Position numbers and translations under genes: made by a program | The notes under the pieces: generated by a model | Told to the model about the DNA's origin: nothing | Databases searched by the model: none | What the model saw: the letters and a program-made list of their open reading frames with translations, nothing else | Assembly (NCBI GenBank): GCA_052390115.1 | Contig: JBQTHE010000012.1 | Coordinates: 1-64,000 of the forward strand | Length of the DNA: 64,000 nucleotides | Reading direction: 5' to 3' | Source of the DNA: GCA-003244245 sp052390115 | GTDB taxonomy: Bacteria; Actinomycetota; Actinomycetes; Mycobacteriales; Pseudonocardiaceae | Part shown: positions 8,002-16,687 of the stretch, piece by piece | Layout: every line of letters begins with the position of its first letter | Position numbering within the stretch: position 1 is the stretch's first letter

Positions 8002-9150
8002 GTGCGAGAAACCTCTAAGTTGGACGCCAGGGCACGCAGGACGATGGCGCTCCTCTACAGGCGTTTGCTAGAGATCGGTCTATGGCGGCACATTAGATCC
8101 GTGGGAGGCGCTCTGACAACAGGGGCTGGCGGCGCCCACTTCACAACCAGAGACAATCGAGCTTTTCTGCAGGACTTGCTGGCCACAGGTCGCTTCTGTC
8201 AGGATACACCAGGAGGCGGATTATTGCATCGCGGGCAGATCTCCGTGCGGGAGATCACGAACGGATCCGGTCTTCACCTTTCGCTTGCAGACAACAACCG
8301 CATATATGTCCACATCGACAGCGTGTCCCCCGCAGCCGGGGCTACCGCCGAGGGCGCATGCCGCTACGATCGCATGCGAGCTTTATCGCATATGCGCCGA
8401 GAGGTGTTTCCTCTGGTCATGCGCTCTCACCACCCCGGCTCGCCGGAGAACAAAAGCCTCCGCCGGGCTCGTCTTGACCTTTATGATGCACAGCGAGCGT
8501 GGTGCGAGGCGGTGCAAGCCGGGCGTAAAGAAGAGTCATTGGAAGCAGGAGTAAGGCTAGCTGGCCTTCTTGCAGCACAGCGAGAGAACTCGCGGAAACG
8601 AGCCCAGAAGCTTTATCAGCAAGCGATTGACTCGGGACACGAGAATTTTGCACCGGCTGCTGCCTTTGGTATGGGCATCCTGCTCGAAGAGTTAGAGGAA
8701 ACGTCTCGAGCACAAGAAGCCTACGAGCAAACGATCGCTTCAGGTCACCCAGAGTTTGCCCCGCTCGCCGCATATAACCTCGGGATTCTCTTGGAGAGAC
8801 TTGAAGACCTGGACCGCTCGAAGGAGGCCTATGAACAATCCATCGCTTTCGGGCATCCGGAGATCACCTCCTGGGCGGCGTTGAAACTCGGCGACATCTT
8901 GGCCCGCCAAGGAGAGGACAAGAAGGCTCAGGAAATCTATGAGCTAGTGATCTCGCTACGCCATCCAGAATTCGCCTCCTTGGGCGCGCTCAACCTCGCC
9001 CGACTTCAAAGAGATCGGGGAGGAAAGGACAGCGCCAAGGCAGCCTACGAGCGGGCTATTGCTTTGGGGCCCCCCGAGGCAGCTGGGACCGCTGCCGAAG
9101 AGCTTGTCGCTCTGCTCGAGGAAGTTGGAGAGCGCGAACAGCTTGATTGA
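8002..9150 (+). CDS. Sel1/TPR repeat protein, lower-GC gene
   Basis: A protein of about 382 residues from GTG 8002. Residues 1-165 are an unrecognised domain (contains TGAGGAHFTTRDNRAF and LADNNRIYVHIDS). Residues about 190-375 hold at least five helical repeats of about 35-37 residues, each with an AYEQ-like helix followed by HPEFA or a variant, close to Sel1/TPR repeats. Base composition is clearly lower in G+C than the flanks and TTA codons occur (for example GELL- and EELEE-type positions), which suggests transfer. It is a probable protein-interaction scaffold. The DUF2231-Rieske gene follows 45 bp later. Confidence 0.75.
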   Translation: MRETSKLDARARRTMALLYRRLLEIGLWRHIRSVGGALTTGAGGAHFTTRDNRAFLQDLLATGRFCQDTPGGGLLHRGQISVREITNGSGLHLSLADNNRIYVHIDSVSPAAGATAEGACRYDRMRALSHMRREVFPLVMRSHHPGSPENKSLRRARLDLYDAQRAWCEAVQAGRKEESLEAGVRLAGLLAAQRENSRKRAQKLYQQAIDSGHENFAPAAAFGMGILLEELEETSRAQEAYEQTIASGHPEFAPLAAYNLGILLERLEDLDRSKEAYEQSIAFGHPEITSWAALKLGDILARQGEDKKAQEIYELVISLRHPEFASLGALNLARLQRDRGGKDSAKAAYERAIALGPPEAAGTAAEELVALLEEVGEREQLD

Positions 9151-9195
9151 AGGGCCTTGGATCACCGGACGCCGACGATGTTAAGGAGCGAATAA

Positions 9196-10053
9196 ATGAA
9201 GACCCTCCAGCAGTTGACCAAGAGAGTCGAGGAGATGGAGGCTCTTGACCGATTCGCGAACCTCGTGCAAAAAGTCGTTTCACGGATCGTTCCGCAGGAA
9301 TCGGCTCTGAAGGATCTGCTTAGCGGCACCTGGCTAGGTCGCCCGCTGCATCCCGTACTTACTGATGTCGTGATTGGAGCATGGACGAGCGCCTCATTGC
9401 TTGACATCCTGGGTGGCAAGAGGGCGGAAAGGGCAGCCGACCAACTGGTCTCCATCGGCAATGTGGCCGCGCTTCCTACCATCGCCGCTGGGCTGTCTGA
9501 CTGGGCGGAGCTGTGGGGTGGGCAGCAACGCGTGGGGTCCATCCATGCTTTGGGGAACGCCACCGCTCTCTCCTTTCAAACCCTTTCCTTCAAGGCCCGT
9601 CGCAGCGGCAAGCGAAAGAGAGCGCGCCTTTTGTCACTCACCTCCATGACCATCGCTGGAGCATCCGCCTACCTAGGTGGCCATCTCTCCTTCGTCAAGG
9701 GAGTGGGCGTAAATCAGACAGCGTTCGAGGAGTGGCCGCAGGAGTGGACGCCAGTGATCGCAGAGGAGGGCCTGGCCGAGGACACCCTTACCCCCGCCAG
9801 AGCGGATGGCGCGCGCATCATGCTTTACAAAAAAGGCAAAGAACTCTATTCCCTATCGGACCGGTGCTCCCACCGCGGATGCCCGCTTCACCTAGGGCAG
9901 GTCAATGACTTGATGGTGGAATGCTCTTGTCATGGAAGCATCTTTCGGCTTTCAGACGGTGGAGTGGTAAGAGGACCCGCCACCGTGCCCGCCCCTTCAT
10001 ACGAGGTGCGGAGTCAAAATGGAAAGGTGGAGGTCCGCCTTACAGTCCGCTGA
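9196..10053 (+). CDS. DUF2231 membrane protein fused to a Rieske [2Fe-2S] domain
   Basis: A protein of about 285 residues. The N-terminal 170 residues match DUF2231 (LGRPLHPVLTDVVIGAWT; LSDWAELWGGQQRVGSIHALGN) with several hydrophobic helices. The C-terminal 100 residues are a Rieske domain with both cluster-binding boxes: CSHRGCPLH near 223 and CSCHG near 243. It should be membrane-anchored and carry out electron transfer. The gene shares the lower G+C of the preceding TPR gene and is probably part of the same acquired segment. ATG 9196 follows AAGGAG. Confidence 0.85.
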   Translation: MKTLQQLTKRVEEMEALDRFANLVQKVVSRIVPQESALKDLLSGTWLGRPLHPVLTDVVIGAWTSASLLDILGGKRAERAADQLVSIGNVAALPTIAAGLSDWAELWGGQQRVGSIHALGNATALSFQTLSFKARRSGKRKRARLLSLTSMTIAGASAYLGGHLSFVKGVGVNQTAFEEWPQEWTPVIAEEGLAEDTLTPARADGARIMLYKKGKELYSLSDRCSHRGCPLHLGQVNDLMVECSCHGSIFRLSDGGVVRGPATVPAPSYEVRSQNGKVEVRLTVR

Positions 10054-10242
10054 TGATTTGGACGCTCGCCTACATTCGATGGCGTGTTCCCGCAAAGGTG
10101 AGCGGGGGCCGACGTCACTAGACGCGGCTGTTACGGGGCAGCGCGTCGTTGCCGGGCCGCTGACCTCACCTCCGCACTCGACACGCACCCACGGAATCCG
10201 GTCGTGTCCCGGGCCGATCGGATCAACGGCGTGAAAGCCGGC

Positions 10243-10290
10243 GAGTTAACAACCGAGTTAACAACTGAGTTAACAACCGAGTTAACAACC
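10243..10290. repeat. Four tandem 12-bp repeats with GTTAAC
   Basis: The unit GAGTTAACAACC occurs four times in a row (the second copy ends in T). Each carries the palindrome GTTAAC. The array lies in a 300-bp gene-free stretch (10054-10354) where I see no other feature. It could be an iteron-like protein-binding array, but no replication gene is next to it. Confidence 0.8.
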
Positions 10291-10354
10291 TAAGCTGAGC
10301 GCCCGAGTCTGCAATCCCACTGGCCGCGGAACACGACAAACCGGCGACGAGCCG

Positions 10355-10759
10355 CTAGGGATCAAGGTCGATCCGGACTGTGAGCAGGTCAGTGCCCATG
10401 GTCTGCACGACAGCGCCGTTGAAGCGCAGGCCGATCTTCCGCAGGCGTTCCCGGGAGTCGTCGTGGGGAAGGGTGTGCGCCGTGCCGGAGCGCCACGTGC
10501 CCCGGACCTTCACACGTACGCGCGGGTTGGCTTGGATGTTGCGCACGTAGTTCGCGCGGTTACCGTGCTCGGCGACCAGCCAGAAGGTGTTGCCGTCAAG
10601 CCTATGTCCGACCGGGGTCTGTCGGGGTTGGCCGGACTTGCGTCCGATTGTCTCGAGGATCGCGTAGCTCGGCGGCGCGAGCCGCAGGGCGACGGCTGCC
10701 GTGACGATCGGGTTGGCCAGGTATTTGCCGAGTGCGGTGGTGAAGCGGCGCTTATCCAT
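10355..10759 (-). CDS. Deazaflavin (F420)-dependent nitroreductase-family protein (DUF385)
   Basis: A protein of about 134 residues from ATG 10759 (MDKRRF). It contains the family's ETIGRKSGQPRQTPVG strand, the FWLVAEHG motif and NRANYVRNIQANPRVRVK. Actinobacterial homologues bind F420 and reduce quinone- or nitro-type substrates. The physiological substrate cannot be read from the sequence. Upstream lies a transaldolase/reductase ruin, so it may have its own promoter inside the ruin. Confidence 0.85.
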   Translation of the reverse strand: MDKRRFTTALGKYLANPIVTAAVALRLAPPSYAILETIGRKSGQPRQTPVGHRLDGNTFWLVAEHGNRANYVRNIQANPRVRVKVRGTWRSGTAHTLPHDDSRERLRKIGLRFNGAVVQTMGTDLLTVRIDLDP

Positions 10760-10769
10760 CGTGTCGGCC

Positions 10770-11221
10770 CTACCCGGCCGCCGCGGCGCGGGGCAGCACC
10801 GCGAGCTTGGACTCGATGCAGTCGAGAAGTTGGCGGTAGGAGTCGCAGAAGGCGCTGACGCCGGCACGCTCGAGCTGGGCCGCGATCACGGTCAGGTCCA
10901 GCCCGGCGTCCGCGGCGTCGGCGAGGGTGCGCTCGACGGTGGTGATGTCGGCGTCGAGGGCACGCTCGGACGGTACCGTGGTCGGCGACGCCCGTAGCGT
11001 CCGCTCCGGCATCGTGTTGATCCACCTCCGGGTCGCGCAGGCGCGCGCCATCGACCGGCTCGCACGTAGTCGTTCGACAGCGGGGGACGTTCATAAGGTC
11101 GCTCACGCTCGGCGCCGAGCAGCAACATGCGCCCGTCAAAGCCCACCTGGCGCAGCGTCTCAGCGGCCTTCGCTCCCGCCAAGCTCGCTCCCACGATCGC
11201 GAATGTCTGGTTACTAGTCAT
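10770..11221 (-). pseudogene. Chimeric ruin: reductase N-terminus joined to transaldolase C-terminus
   Basis: From ATG 11221 the first 55 codons are an FAD-dependent ferredoxin reductase N-terminus (AIVGASLAGAKAAETL, then YERPPLSNDYVR), close in sequence to the intact gene at 15214. Near 11040-11060 the coding switches, in another frame, to the C-terminus of transaldolase: WINTMPERTLRA, then AQLERAGVSAFCDSYRQLL and DCIESKL. Neither enzyme is complete. A recombination or deletion joined two unrelated genes. Confidence 0.7.
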
Positions 11222-11254
11222 CTCGGACTCCTCTCCGTCAACGCGGACCGCCGG

Positions 11255-11600
11255 GGAGTTGGGTGTGCTCTTGGCCAGGTTGTGGAAGGGGCAGTTGGCG
11301 AGGACGACTTCGTCGCCGTCGCTGCGGGGTTCGAAGCCGTATTCCTGCAGGACCCGTAGTGCGGTCTCCGGGTATCGCGGTCGCCGGCGGTGCTGCGCGC
11401 GGTGGCGACCACTCTAACGTTCGCACATCATAGTTATAGAAGGTCCTCGGTGGCGAGGAGGCTGAGCGGGAACTCGCTGAGGCCGTGGCGGCCGCACTTG
11501 CCCGCGTACCCAATGGGTCTACGCAGGTTGCGGTGCGACCAGCAAGGCCGCTGACCGGGCCCGTGGCGACCGGCCGACCGGCCGACCGGCCGACCCGTCG
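11255..11600. pseudogene. Degenerate mosaic copy of the 0.2-1.2 kb regulator/stress-protein locus
   Basis: 11262-11405 resembles the 3' part of the winged-helix regulator gene at 270-410 (same orientation, frame broken). 11405-11465 resembles the divergent promoter region at 845-907, including CTAACGTT and GCGAGGAGGCTGAG. 11465-11540 resembles the interior of the stress-protein gene near 1105-1190. Large internal deletions join the three pieces. A run of GACCGGCC repeats follows at about 11570-11590. Confidence 0.65.
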
Positions 11601-11634
11601 CACTCCGCCAAGGCCTTTCTAAAATCTACTTCTG

Positions 11635-11692
11635 TTGACGAAAAGGGTCCGGTCGGCTAGTGTCTCTAACAAGAGAGATTTTTGTCGTTAGA
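11635..11692 (+). promoter_or_regulatory. Promoter and inverted repeat before the DoxX gene
   Basis: TTGACG (11635-11640) and TAGTGT (11658-11663) are 17 bp apart. The block before the -35 box resembles 811-835 in the regulator/stress-protein intergenic region. Downstream, TCTAAC (11665-11670) and GTTAGA (11687-11692) form an inverted repeat that could be an operator like the CTAACGTTAG site at 853. The ribosome site AGAAGGAG follows. Confidence 0.6.
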
Positions 11693-11703
11693 AGGAGATT
11701 CTC

Positions 11704-12147
11704 ATGACCACCGCTGACGTGTCCTCGTCGAGCACCACCCGGCCGGCGGCCCGGTCCGACCCCGCGTACCAGGCCTTCCTGCTGCTACGCACGGTGTTCA
11801 CCGTGGCGCCAATCCTCTTCGGGCTCGACAAGTTCGCGAACCTGCTCGTGGACTGGCCGACCTACCTGGCCCCGTGGATCAATGACATCGTGCCCGGCAC
11901 CGCGCAGCAGGCGATGTACGCCGTGGGCGTCATCGAGATCGTGGCCGGGATCGCGGTCGCGATGGCGCCGCGGTTCGGCGCCTGGCTGGTAGCCGCCTGG
12001 CTAGCCGGGATCATCGTCAACCTGCTGACCCTCTCCGGCTACTTCGACATCGCACTGCGTGACTTCGGGCTGCTCGTCGGCGCAGTCGCGCTGGCCCGGC
12101 TGGCCACCCGCTACCCACCCGGACGGCGTACGTCGTCAACGGCGTGA
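11704..12147 (+). CDS. DoxX-family membrane protein
   Basis: A protein of about 147 residues with four predicted membrane helices. It shows LLRTVFTVAPILFGLDKF, the YAVGVIEIVAGIAVAM helix and a C-terminal FGLLVGAVALARLA helix, typical of DoxX-like proteins. In actinobacteria DoxX members have been tied to membrane redox and thiol stress, but this member's role is unknown. The promoter resembles the stress-protein promoter at 830, so both may share the cysteine-containing regulator. A strong hairpin ends the transcript. Confidence 0.85.
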   Translation: MTTADVSSSSTTRPAARSDPAYQAFLLLRTVFTVAPILFGLDKFANLLVDWPTYLAPWINDIVPGTAQQAMYAVGVIEIVAGIAVAMAPRFGAWLVAAWLAGIIVNLLTLSGYFDIALRDFGLLVGAVALARLATRYPPGRRTSSTA

Positions 12148-12197
12148 TCGCGCCGTGACCGGTCTGCGTTCCTTGCCCCCACCGCGAAACGCAGGCC

Positions 12198-12238
12198 CTG
12201 GAGGGTTTGGGGCCGCGTCACCGCCCCAAACCCTCCAG
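12198..12238 (+). terminator. Strong hairpin terminator after the DoxX gene
   Basis: A perfect 16-bp stem (12198-12213 with 12223-12238, arm CTGGAGGGTTTGGGGC) and a 9-nt loop. No U-tract follows, as is common in high-GC actinobacteria. Confidence 0.8.
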
Positions 12239-12299
12239 CCCAGCTAGCGCGGCGCACTGACCGGCGTCGCCCTGCACGGTCGCAAAGAGGAGCACCATC

Positions 12300-13739
12300 A
12301 TGACAGACCGCCTAGCCACTGTGCCATCCGAGAGCAAGCCGTTCCGCACGTCCCGGGCCGGCATCCTGGGGGCCGATGAGCCGGCGGAAAGCTCGGCCCC
12401 CGAGGCAGTGCGGCGACCCTTCGGCGCCCTCGACGAGGCCAGCTATCACCTTGACTCGGTCACCGAACCGTGGAGCGTCCACCTGGAAGTCCGCCTCAGC
12501 GGCACCGTCGTCGAAGATCGCCTGCGGCAGGCCGTGGGGGTGGCGCTCGCCAGACACCCCCGAGCACGCGCCCGGGCCACCATCGCCGGCCAGCGGCGGG
12601 CTGGCTATGAGTGGGAGATCACCCCCGCACCTGATGTCGACCCCCTCGACGTCGTCGTGTGTCCTGACGACGAGGCACTGCTGGCCGCCAGGGCCGATCT
12701 GCAGAGCCTCGCAGTGCCGCTGGTGACGTCGCCGCCGCTGCGCATTCGTCTGGCCCGCCATCGCAACGGCGACGTGGTGATGCTCAACCTCCACCACGCC
12801 GCCGGTGACGGCATCGCCGCGCTGCGCCTGCTCCGCTCCATCGCCCGGGCCTACGCCGGACGCGCCGACCCGGTGCCCCACACGCAGCCCGAGGAGGCGG
12901 AGATCCCGGCGCCGAGCGGCCGGTGGGCCCAGCTCCGGGCATTGGTCGGCGAACTCCGCCACGCCGCCCCCCGTTCAGCACACCTGGTCCCCAGCGGAGG
13001 CCAGGACCGCCCCGGCTACCAGCTCCATCACCTCGTCCTCGACACCGCGCAGACCGCAGCGCTGGCCACCAACGCGGATCCGGGAACCACCGTCAACGAC
13101 CTCCTGCTGGCGGGCCTGCATCTGGCCCTGGACAGCTGGAACTCTGAGCACGACGGCCCTGGCGGCCGACTCAGCGTGCTCATGCCGGTCAACCTGCGGC
13201 CCACGTCATCCTGGTACGAGGTGTTCGGCAACGTCACCTTCATGGTGCCCGTCGTCACCCGTCCCGACGACCGCAACGACCCCACCGCCACAGTCGAAAC
13301 GATCCGCCGTCGGACCCGGTGCATCAAGGACGAACACACTCCCGCCGCCGCCGCAAAGTTCCTCAACGTCCTCCAGCACCTGCCGCTGCCGGCCAAGCGG
13401 AGCATTGCCCGCCTCGCCGCTTCCGAGCGGGTGATCCCGACGGCCATCCTGTCCAACCTCGGCCGCCTCGATGAGGACCTGGACTTCGGACCAGAGCTCC
13501 ACGCCAGCGAGGTGTGGTTCTCCCCACCGACCAGGATGCCCATGGGCCTGGCCATCGGGGCAGTCACCGCAGGAGGCCGGCTACATCTGGTGTTCCGCTA
13601 CCGGCACCCGCTCTTCGGCCCGGCTGACATCGCCGGCTTCGCCGACCGCTACCTGACAGCGCTCGGTCAGGTCGTCGCTGATGCTCGCGCCGGACCTGCT
13701 TCGCTCGTCCAGCCAGTGACCCGGGCAGGTCCCCGATGA
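12300..13739 (+). CDS. WS/DGAT-like acyltransferase (condensation-domain fold)
   Basis: A protein of about 479 residues. The catalytic motif HHAAGDG (HHxxxDG) is at about 165-171. Downstream signatures include VNDLLLAGLHLALD, LMPVNLRPTSSWYEVFGN and the late structural stretch ILSNLGRLDED. This is the fold of wax ester synthase/diacylglycerol acyltransferases, PapA proteins and condensation domains. The exact acyl donor and acceptor cannot be told. ATG 12300 follows AAGAGGAG. Its stop overlaps the next start as ATGA, so it forms an operon with the phospholipase-C-like gene and probably the reductase. Confidence 0.8.
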   Translation: MTDRLATVPSESKPFRTSRAGILGADEPAESSAPEAVRRPFGALDEASYHLDSVTEPWSVHLEVRLSGTVVEDRLRQAVGVALARHPRARARATIAGQRRAGYEWEITPAPDVDPLDVVVCPDDEALLAARADLQSLAVPLVTSPPLRIRLARHRNGDVVMLNLHHAAGDGIAALRLLRSIARAYAGRADPVPHTQPEEAEIPAPSGRWAQLRALVGELRHAAPRSAHLVPSGGQDRPGYQLHHLVLDTAQTAALATNADPGTTVNDLLLAGLHLALDSWNSEHDGPGGRLSVLMPVNLRPTSSWYEVFGNVTFMVPVVTRPDDRNDPTATVETIRRRTRCIKDEHTPAAAAKFLNVLQHLPLPAKRSIARLAASERVIPTAILSNLGRLDEDLDFGPELHASEVWFSPPTRMPMGLAIGAVTAGGRLHLVFRYRHPLFGPADIAGFADRYLTALGQVVADARAGPASLVQPVTRAGPR

Positions 13740-15241
13740 AGTCCCATGAGCATCGCGCCGTGGGCGAGGCCGCCACCGCAGGCGCGCTCGTCCAGATTGG
13801 CGGCGACTCGGCCGAGGAACGTTGTGTCCTCAGCTACGGCGACGTGGTGGCTTTGAGCGGTGATTTCCTCATCTCCGACGACTTGTTCCGGTTGGCCGCC
13901 ATCCCCGGCGACCAGGGGACCAAGCTCGGTACCCGGGACGAGATCATCTGCGCGCTCAAGGTGATGGCGGTGGACGGGGCGTTCGTTGACACCCGCTTCG
14001 AGCCCGGAGGGGAGTTCAGCCACTTCCGGTTCACCGCGGCTGCGGCGGCTACCGAGGTCGAAAGGCGGGTCCGGGACCGTTTCCTGGCCTTGGCCACCGC
14101 CAACGGCGACCACTTCGTCGCTCCCGGCCGACCCGGCACCGCTCACGACCACCAGGGCCCGCAGTCGGGCCGCTTCGACTCAGCGGTCATCGCCTATCGC
14201 CGGCTGCACGAGGCGGCCCTCGACGAGGCCTGCCGGCTGGGGCGTTGCCGGGGGGATGAGTCCCGGGCGATGGCGAGGGAGGCGGCCGCCCAGCACTACC
14301 TCACGGATGCCTTCGCGTCGGGACACCTGCGGACTCCGGTCACGGCCATCCGCCAGTTCTGGCATCACAGGTACCCGCGGTTCTGGCAGAGCCTGCAACG
14401 CAAATGCGCCGCCGACACGGCCTCGGCGCTACGGGAACTCGCCTGGCCGGCGAGGATCCTTCCTGATGGCATCCTTTATGACCGCGCCCTCGCGGCGGTC
14501 AGGGCCCGCACGAGGGGGTATCCGCCCATCACCCTCGGCGACCTGTTGGCCCGGGTGTTCCACGACTGGGACAACAACCACGGCCTCACTCTCGAGGGAG
14601 GTGGAGTCCTCTTCGGCGACGGCCTCTTCGAACAGGGCGTCGGCAAGGACCTGGCCGTCGCCGCGGTCCGTTCGGGCATCGACGACGTCGAGGTCGCCTA
14701 CCGGCTTGGAGTGTCGGGCAGCCGGCTGCGCGGTGCGGCGCTCTACCGAGCGGTCCGGTCCGCTACCGGTGCCCCCGACGACACATTCGGGCCCGAGACC
14801 CGGATCCCGACCCCGGCGGCCGACAGCCCTCCGCAGAACTGGCGGGCGACCGACGTCGAGGCCTTGTGGAGTTCTCCCATCGTCGGCACCACAGGCACAA
14901 CCGTGGGCATGGCGGTCGAAGAGACGCTGCGTCTCGGGGCGGAGGTCTCCCGGCGGCTGGATTGCCTGGGGCCAGGCGTCTTCGAGGTACCCCGTCTCCT
15001 GAGTCTGCCTGCCTTGCGGCGATGGGCAGCCCGCAATGCCTGCCAGGCCTATCACCACGGCTTCATCCGAGGCCTAGCCCAGGACCCCAAAGCCACCGTG
15101 CTCGCGATCGTCGACGACGAGGCAGGTTCGGGCGCTCGGCCGCAGCACCGACCAGCTCAGCGAACAACTATCGATCACCCTGCAGACCAACGACGTCAAC
15201 ACAGGAGCTCACCATGGCTGAACCCCAGCAGACTTTCGTGA
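13736..15241 (+). CDS. Zinc-dependent phospholipase C-like protein
   Basis: A protein of about 501 residues whose central motif HYLTDAFASGH (about 187-197) matches the zinc-ligand helix of the phospholipase C/S1-P1 nuclease fold. The upstream histidines in TAHDHQGPQSGRF and the downstream FHDWDNNHGL may be further ligands. No signal peptide is visible, so a cytoplasmic location is likely, unlike classical secreted PLC. The last 45 residues are low-complexity and overlap the next gene by 28 bp, so the true end may be earlier. Coupling to the acyltransferase suggests lipid or ester metabolism, which is an inference. Confidence 0.65.
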   Translation: MKSHEHRAVGEAATAGALVQIGGDSAEERCVLSYGDVVALSGDFLISDDLFRLAAIPGDQGTKLGTRDEIICALKVMAVDGAFVDTRFEPGGEFSHFRFTAAAAATEVERRVRDRFLALATANGDHFVAPGRPGTAHDHQGPQSGRFDSAVIAYRRLHEAALDEACRLGRCRGDESRAMAREAAAQHYLTDAFASGHLRTPVTAIRQFWHHRYPRFWQSLQRKCAADTASALRELAWPARILPDGILYDRALAAVRARTRGYPPITLGDLLARVFHDWDNNHGLTLEGGGVLFGDGLFEQGVGKDLAVAAVRSGIDDVEVAYRLGVSGSRLRGAALYRAVRSATGAPDDTFGPETRIPTPAADSPPQNWRATDVEALWSSPIVGTTGTTVGMAVEETLRLGAEVSRRLDCLGPGVFEVPRLLSLPALRRWAARNACQAYHHGFIRGLAQDPKATVLAIVDDEAGSGARPQHRPAQRTTIDHPADQRRQHRSSPWLNPSRLS

Positions 15242-16467
15242 TCGTCGGCGCCAGCCTGGCCGGCGCCAAGGCAGCTCAGACCCTGCGTGAGGAGGGCTTC
15301 ACCGGCCGGATCGTGCTCATCGGCGACGAGGCCGAACGGCCATACGAGCGGCCCCCGCTGTCGAAGGGATACCTGCTGGGCAAGCAGGACAAGGCCAGGC
15401 TCTACGTCCACGACGGGGGCTGGTACACCGAGAACTCCGTCGATTTGCAGCTGGGCCGCCGGGTAACCAGCCTGGACCGGGCCGAGCATCAGGTAGGGCT
15501 GGAAGGTGGCGACCGGCTCGGGTACAGCAAGCTGTTGCTGGCTACCGGCGCGTCCCCGCGCCAGCTGGATCTCCCCGGCGCCGACCTGGACGGCGTGCAC
15601 TACCTGCGCCAGATCGAGGACTCGGAGCGGCTGCGCGAGGCCATCCACAGCGGGGGCCACGTCGTCGTGGTGGGTGCCGGCTGGATCGGGCTGGAGACCG
15701 CGGCCGCAGCCAGGGAGTACGGCTGCGAGGTCACCGTCATCGAGCCGCAACCCACACCGCTGCAGGCCGCCCTTGGCCCCGGGGCAGGCGGTTCCGTGAT
15801 CGGTGGGTTCTTCGCCCAGGTGCACCGCCAGCACGGCGTCGATGTCCGGCTCGGCACGGCGGTGACCGAGTTCCGCGGAACGGGGCGGGTCACGGCGGTC
15901 CTCACCGACGACGGCATCGAGATCCCCACCGACGTCGTCATCGTCGGCGTGGGAGCCCAGCCCAACACCGAACTGGCCGAGCAGGCCGGTCTGGCCGTCG
16001 AAAATGGTGTCCTCGTCGACGCCGCGCTGCGCACCGAAGATCCCGATGTCTACGCCACCGGCGACGTCGCCAACGCGGTCAACCCGTCGTATCGCGCGCG
16101 GATCCGCGTCGAGCACTGGGCCAACGCGCTGCACGGGGGACCAGCCGCGGCCCGCTCGATGCTCGGCCACCAGGTCAGCTACGACCGTGCGCCGTACTTC
16201 TTCACCGACCAGTACGACGTCGGCATGGAGTTCACCGGGTGGTTCCGTCCCGGCGGGTACGACGCGCTCATTACCCGCGGCGATCTCGGCGCGCGGGCCT
16301 TTTATGCGTTCTGGCTCGCCGACGACCGGGTGGTGGCCGGGATGCACGTCAACCAGTGGGACGAGGGCATCGCACCCGTGCAGGACCTCATCCGCAGCGG
16401 CGTGCCCGTCGACCGCCACCGGCTCGGCGACCCTGCAGTGCCGCTGGCCGACACCGCCAAGAGCTGA
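15214..16467 (+). CDS. FAD-dependent ferredoxin/rubredoxin reductase-like oxidoreductase
   Basis: A protein of about 417 residues from ATG 15214 after AGGAG. The FAD-binding loop is IVGASLAGAKAA near residue 10. The second dinucleotide loop is VVVGAGWIGLETAAAA near 150. The FAD motif DVYATGDVAN lies near 280, followed by the C-terminal reductase domain (VEHWANALHGG). Such enzymes pass electrons from NAD(P)H to ferredoxins of P450s or oxygenases. No ferredoxin or P450 gene is adjacent. A truncated relative of this gene is fused to a transaldolase fragment at 10770-11221. Confidence 0.88.
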   Translation: MAEPQQTFVIVGASLAGAKAAQTLREEGFTGRIVLIGDEAERPYERPPLSKGYLLGKQDKARLYVHDGGWYTENSVDLQLGRRVTSLDRAEHQVGLEGGDRLGYSKLLLATGASPRQLDLPGADLDGVHYLRQIEDSERLREAIHSGGHVVVVGAGWIGLETAAAAREYGCEVTVIEPQPTPLQAALGPGAGGSVIGGFFAQVHRQHGVDVRLGTAVTEFRGTGRVTAVLTDDGIEIPTDVVIVGVGAQPNTELAEQAGLAVENGVLVDAALRTEDPDVYATGDVANAVNPSYRARIRVEHWANALHGGPAAARSMLGHQVSYDRAPYFFTDQYDVGMEFTGWFRPGGYDALITRGDLGARAFYAFWLADDRVVAGMHVNQWDEGIAPVQDLIRSGVPVDRHRLGDPAVPLADTAKS

Positions 16468-16621
16468 TGCTGCGGTTTACCGCCGTAGCTTGGTAGCCGT
16501 CCGAGGTTCGGCAAGTTGGGAGCCCTCCTGTCGAACTCGGCGACAACAGGGCGGTCGCACGGTGAGGCTGGTTCAGGACGGGCCAGCACGGCTGTCAACG
16601 CGGTTGCTGCGCGAACACGCC

Positions 16622-16650
16622 CCTACCGGAAACTGAGAGCGGCCGGTAGG
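16622..16650. promoter_or_regulatory. Inverted repeat upstream of ilvD
   Basis: CCTACCGG (16622-16629) and CCGGTAGG (16643-16650) lie in the 220-bp gap before ilvD, 38 bp ahead of its start. It is a possible operator or leader hairpin; nothing else is seen in the gap. Confidence 0.4.
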
Positions 16651-16687
16651 ACACCATTGCTCATACCTGACCTTGGGAGGGCACGGC

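Noticed and set aside
10243..10290. CRISPR array
   Set aside because: The 12-bp units are directly adjacent without spacers and no cas gene is present.
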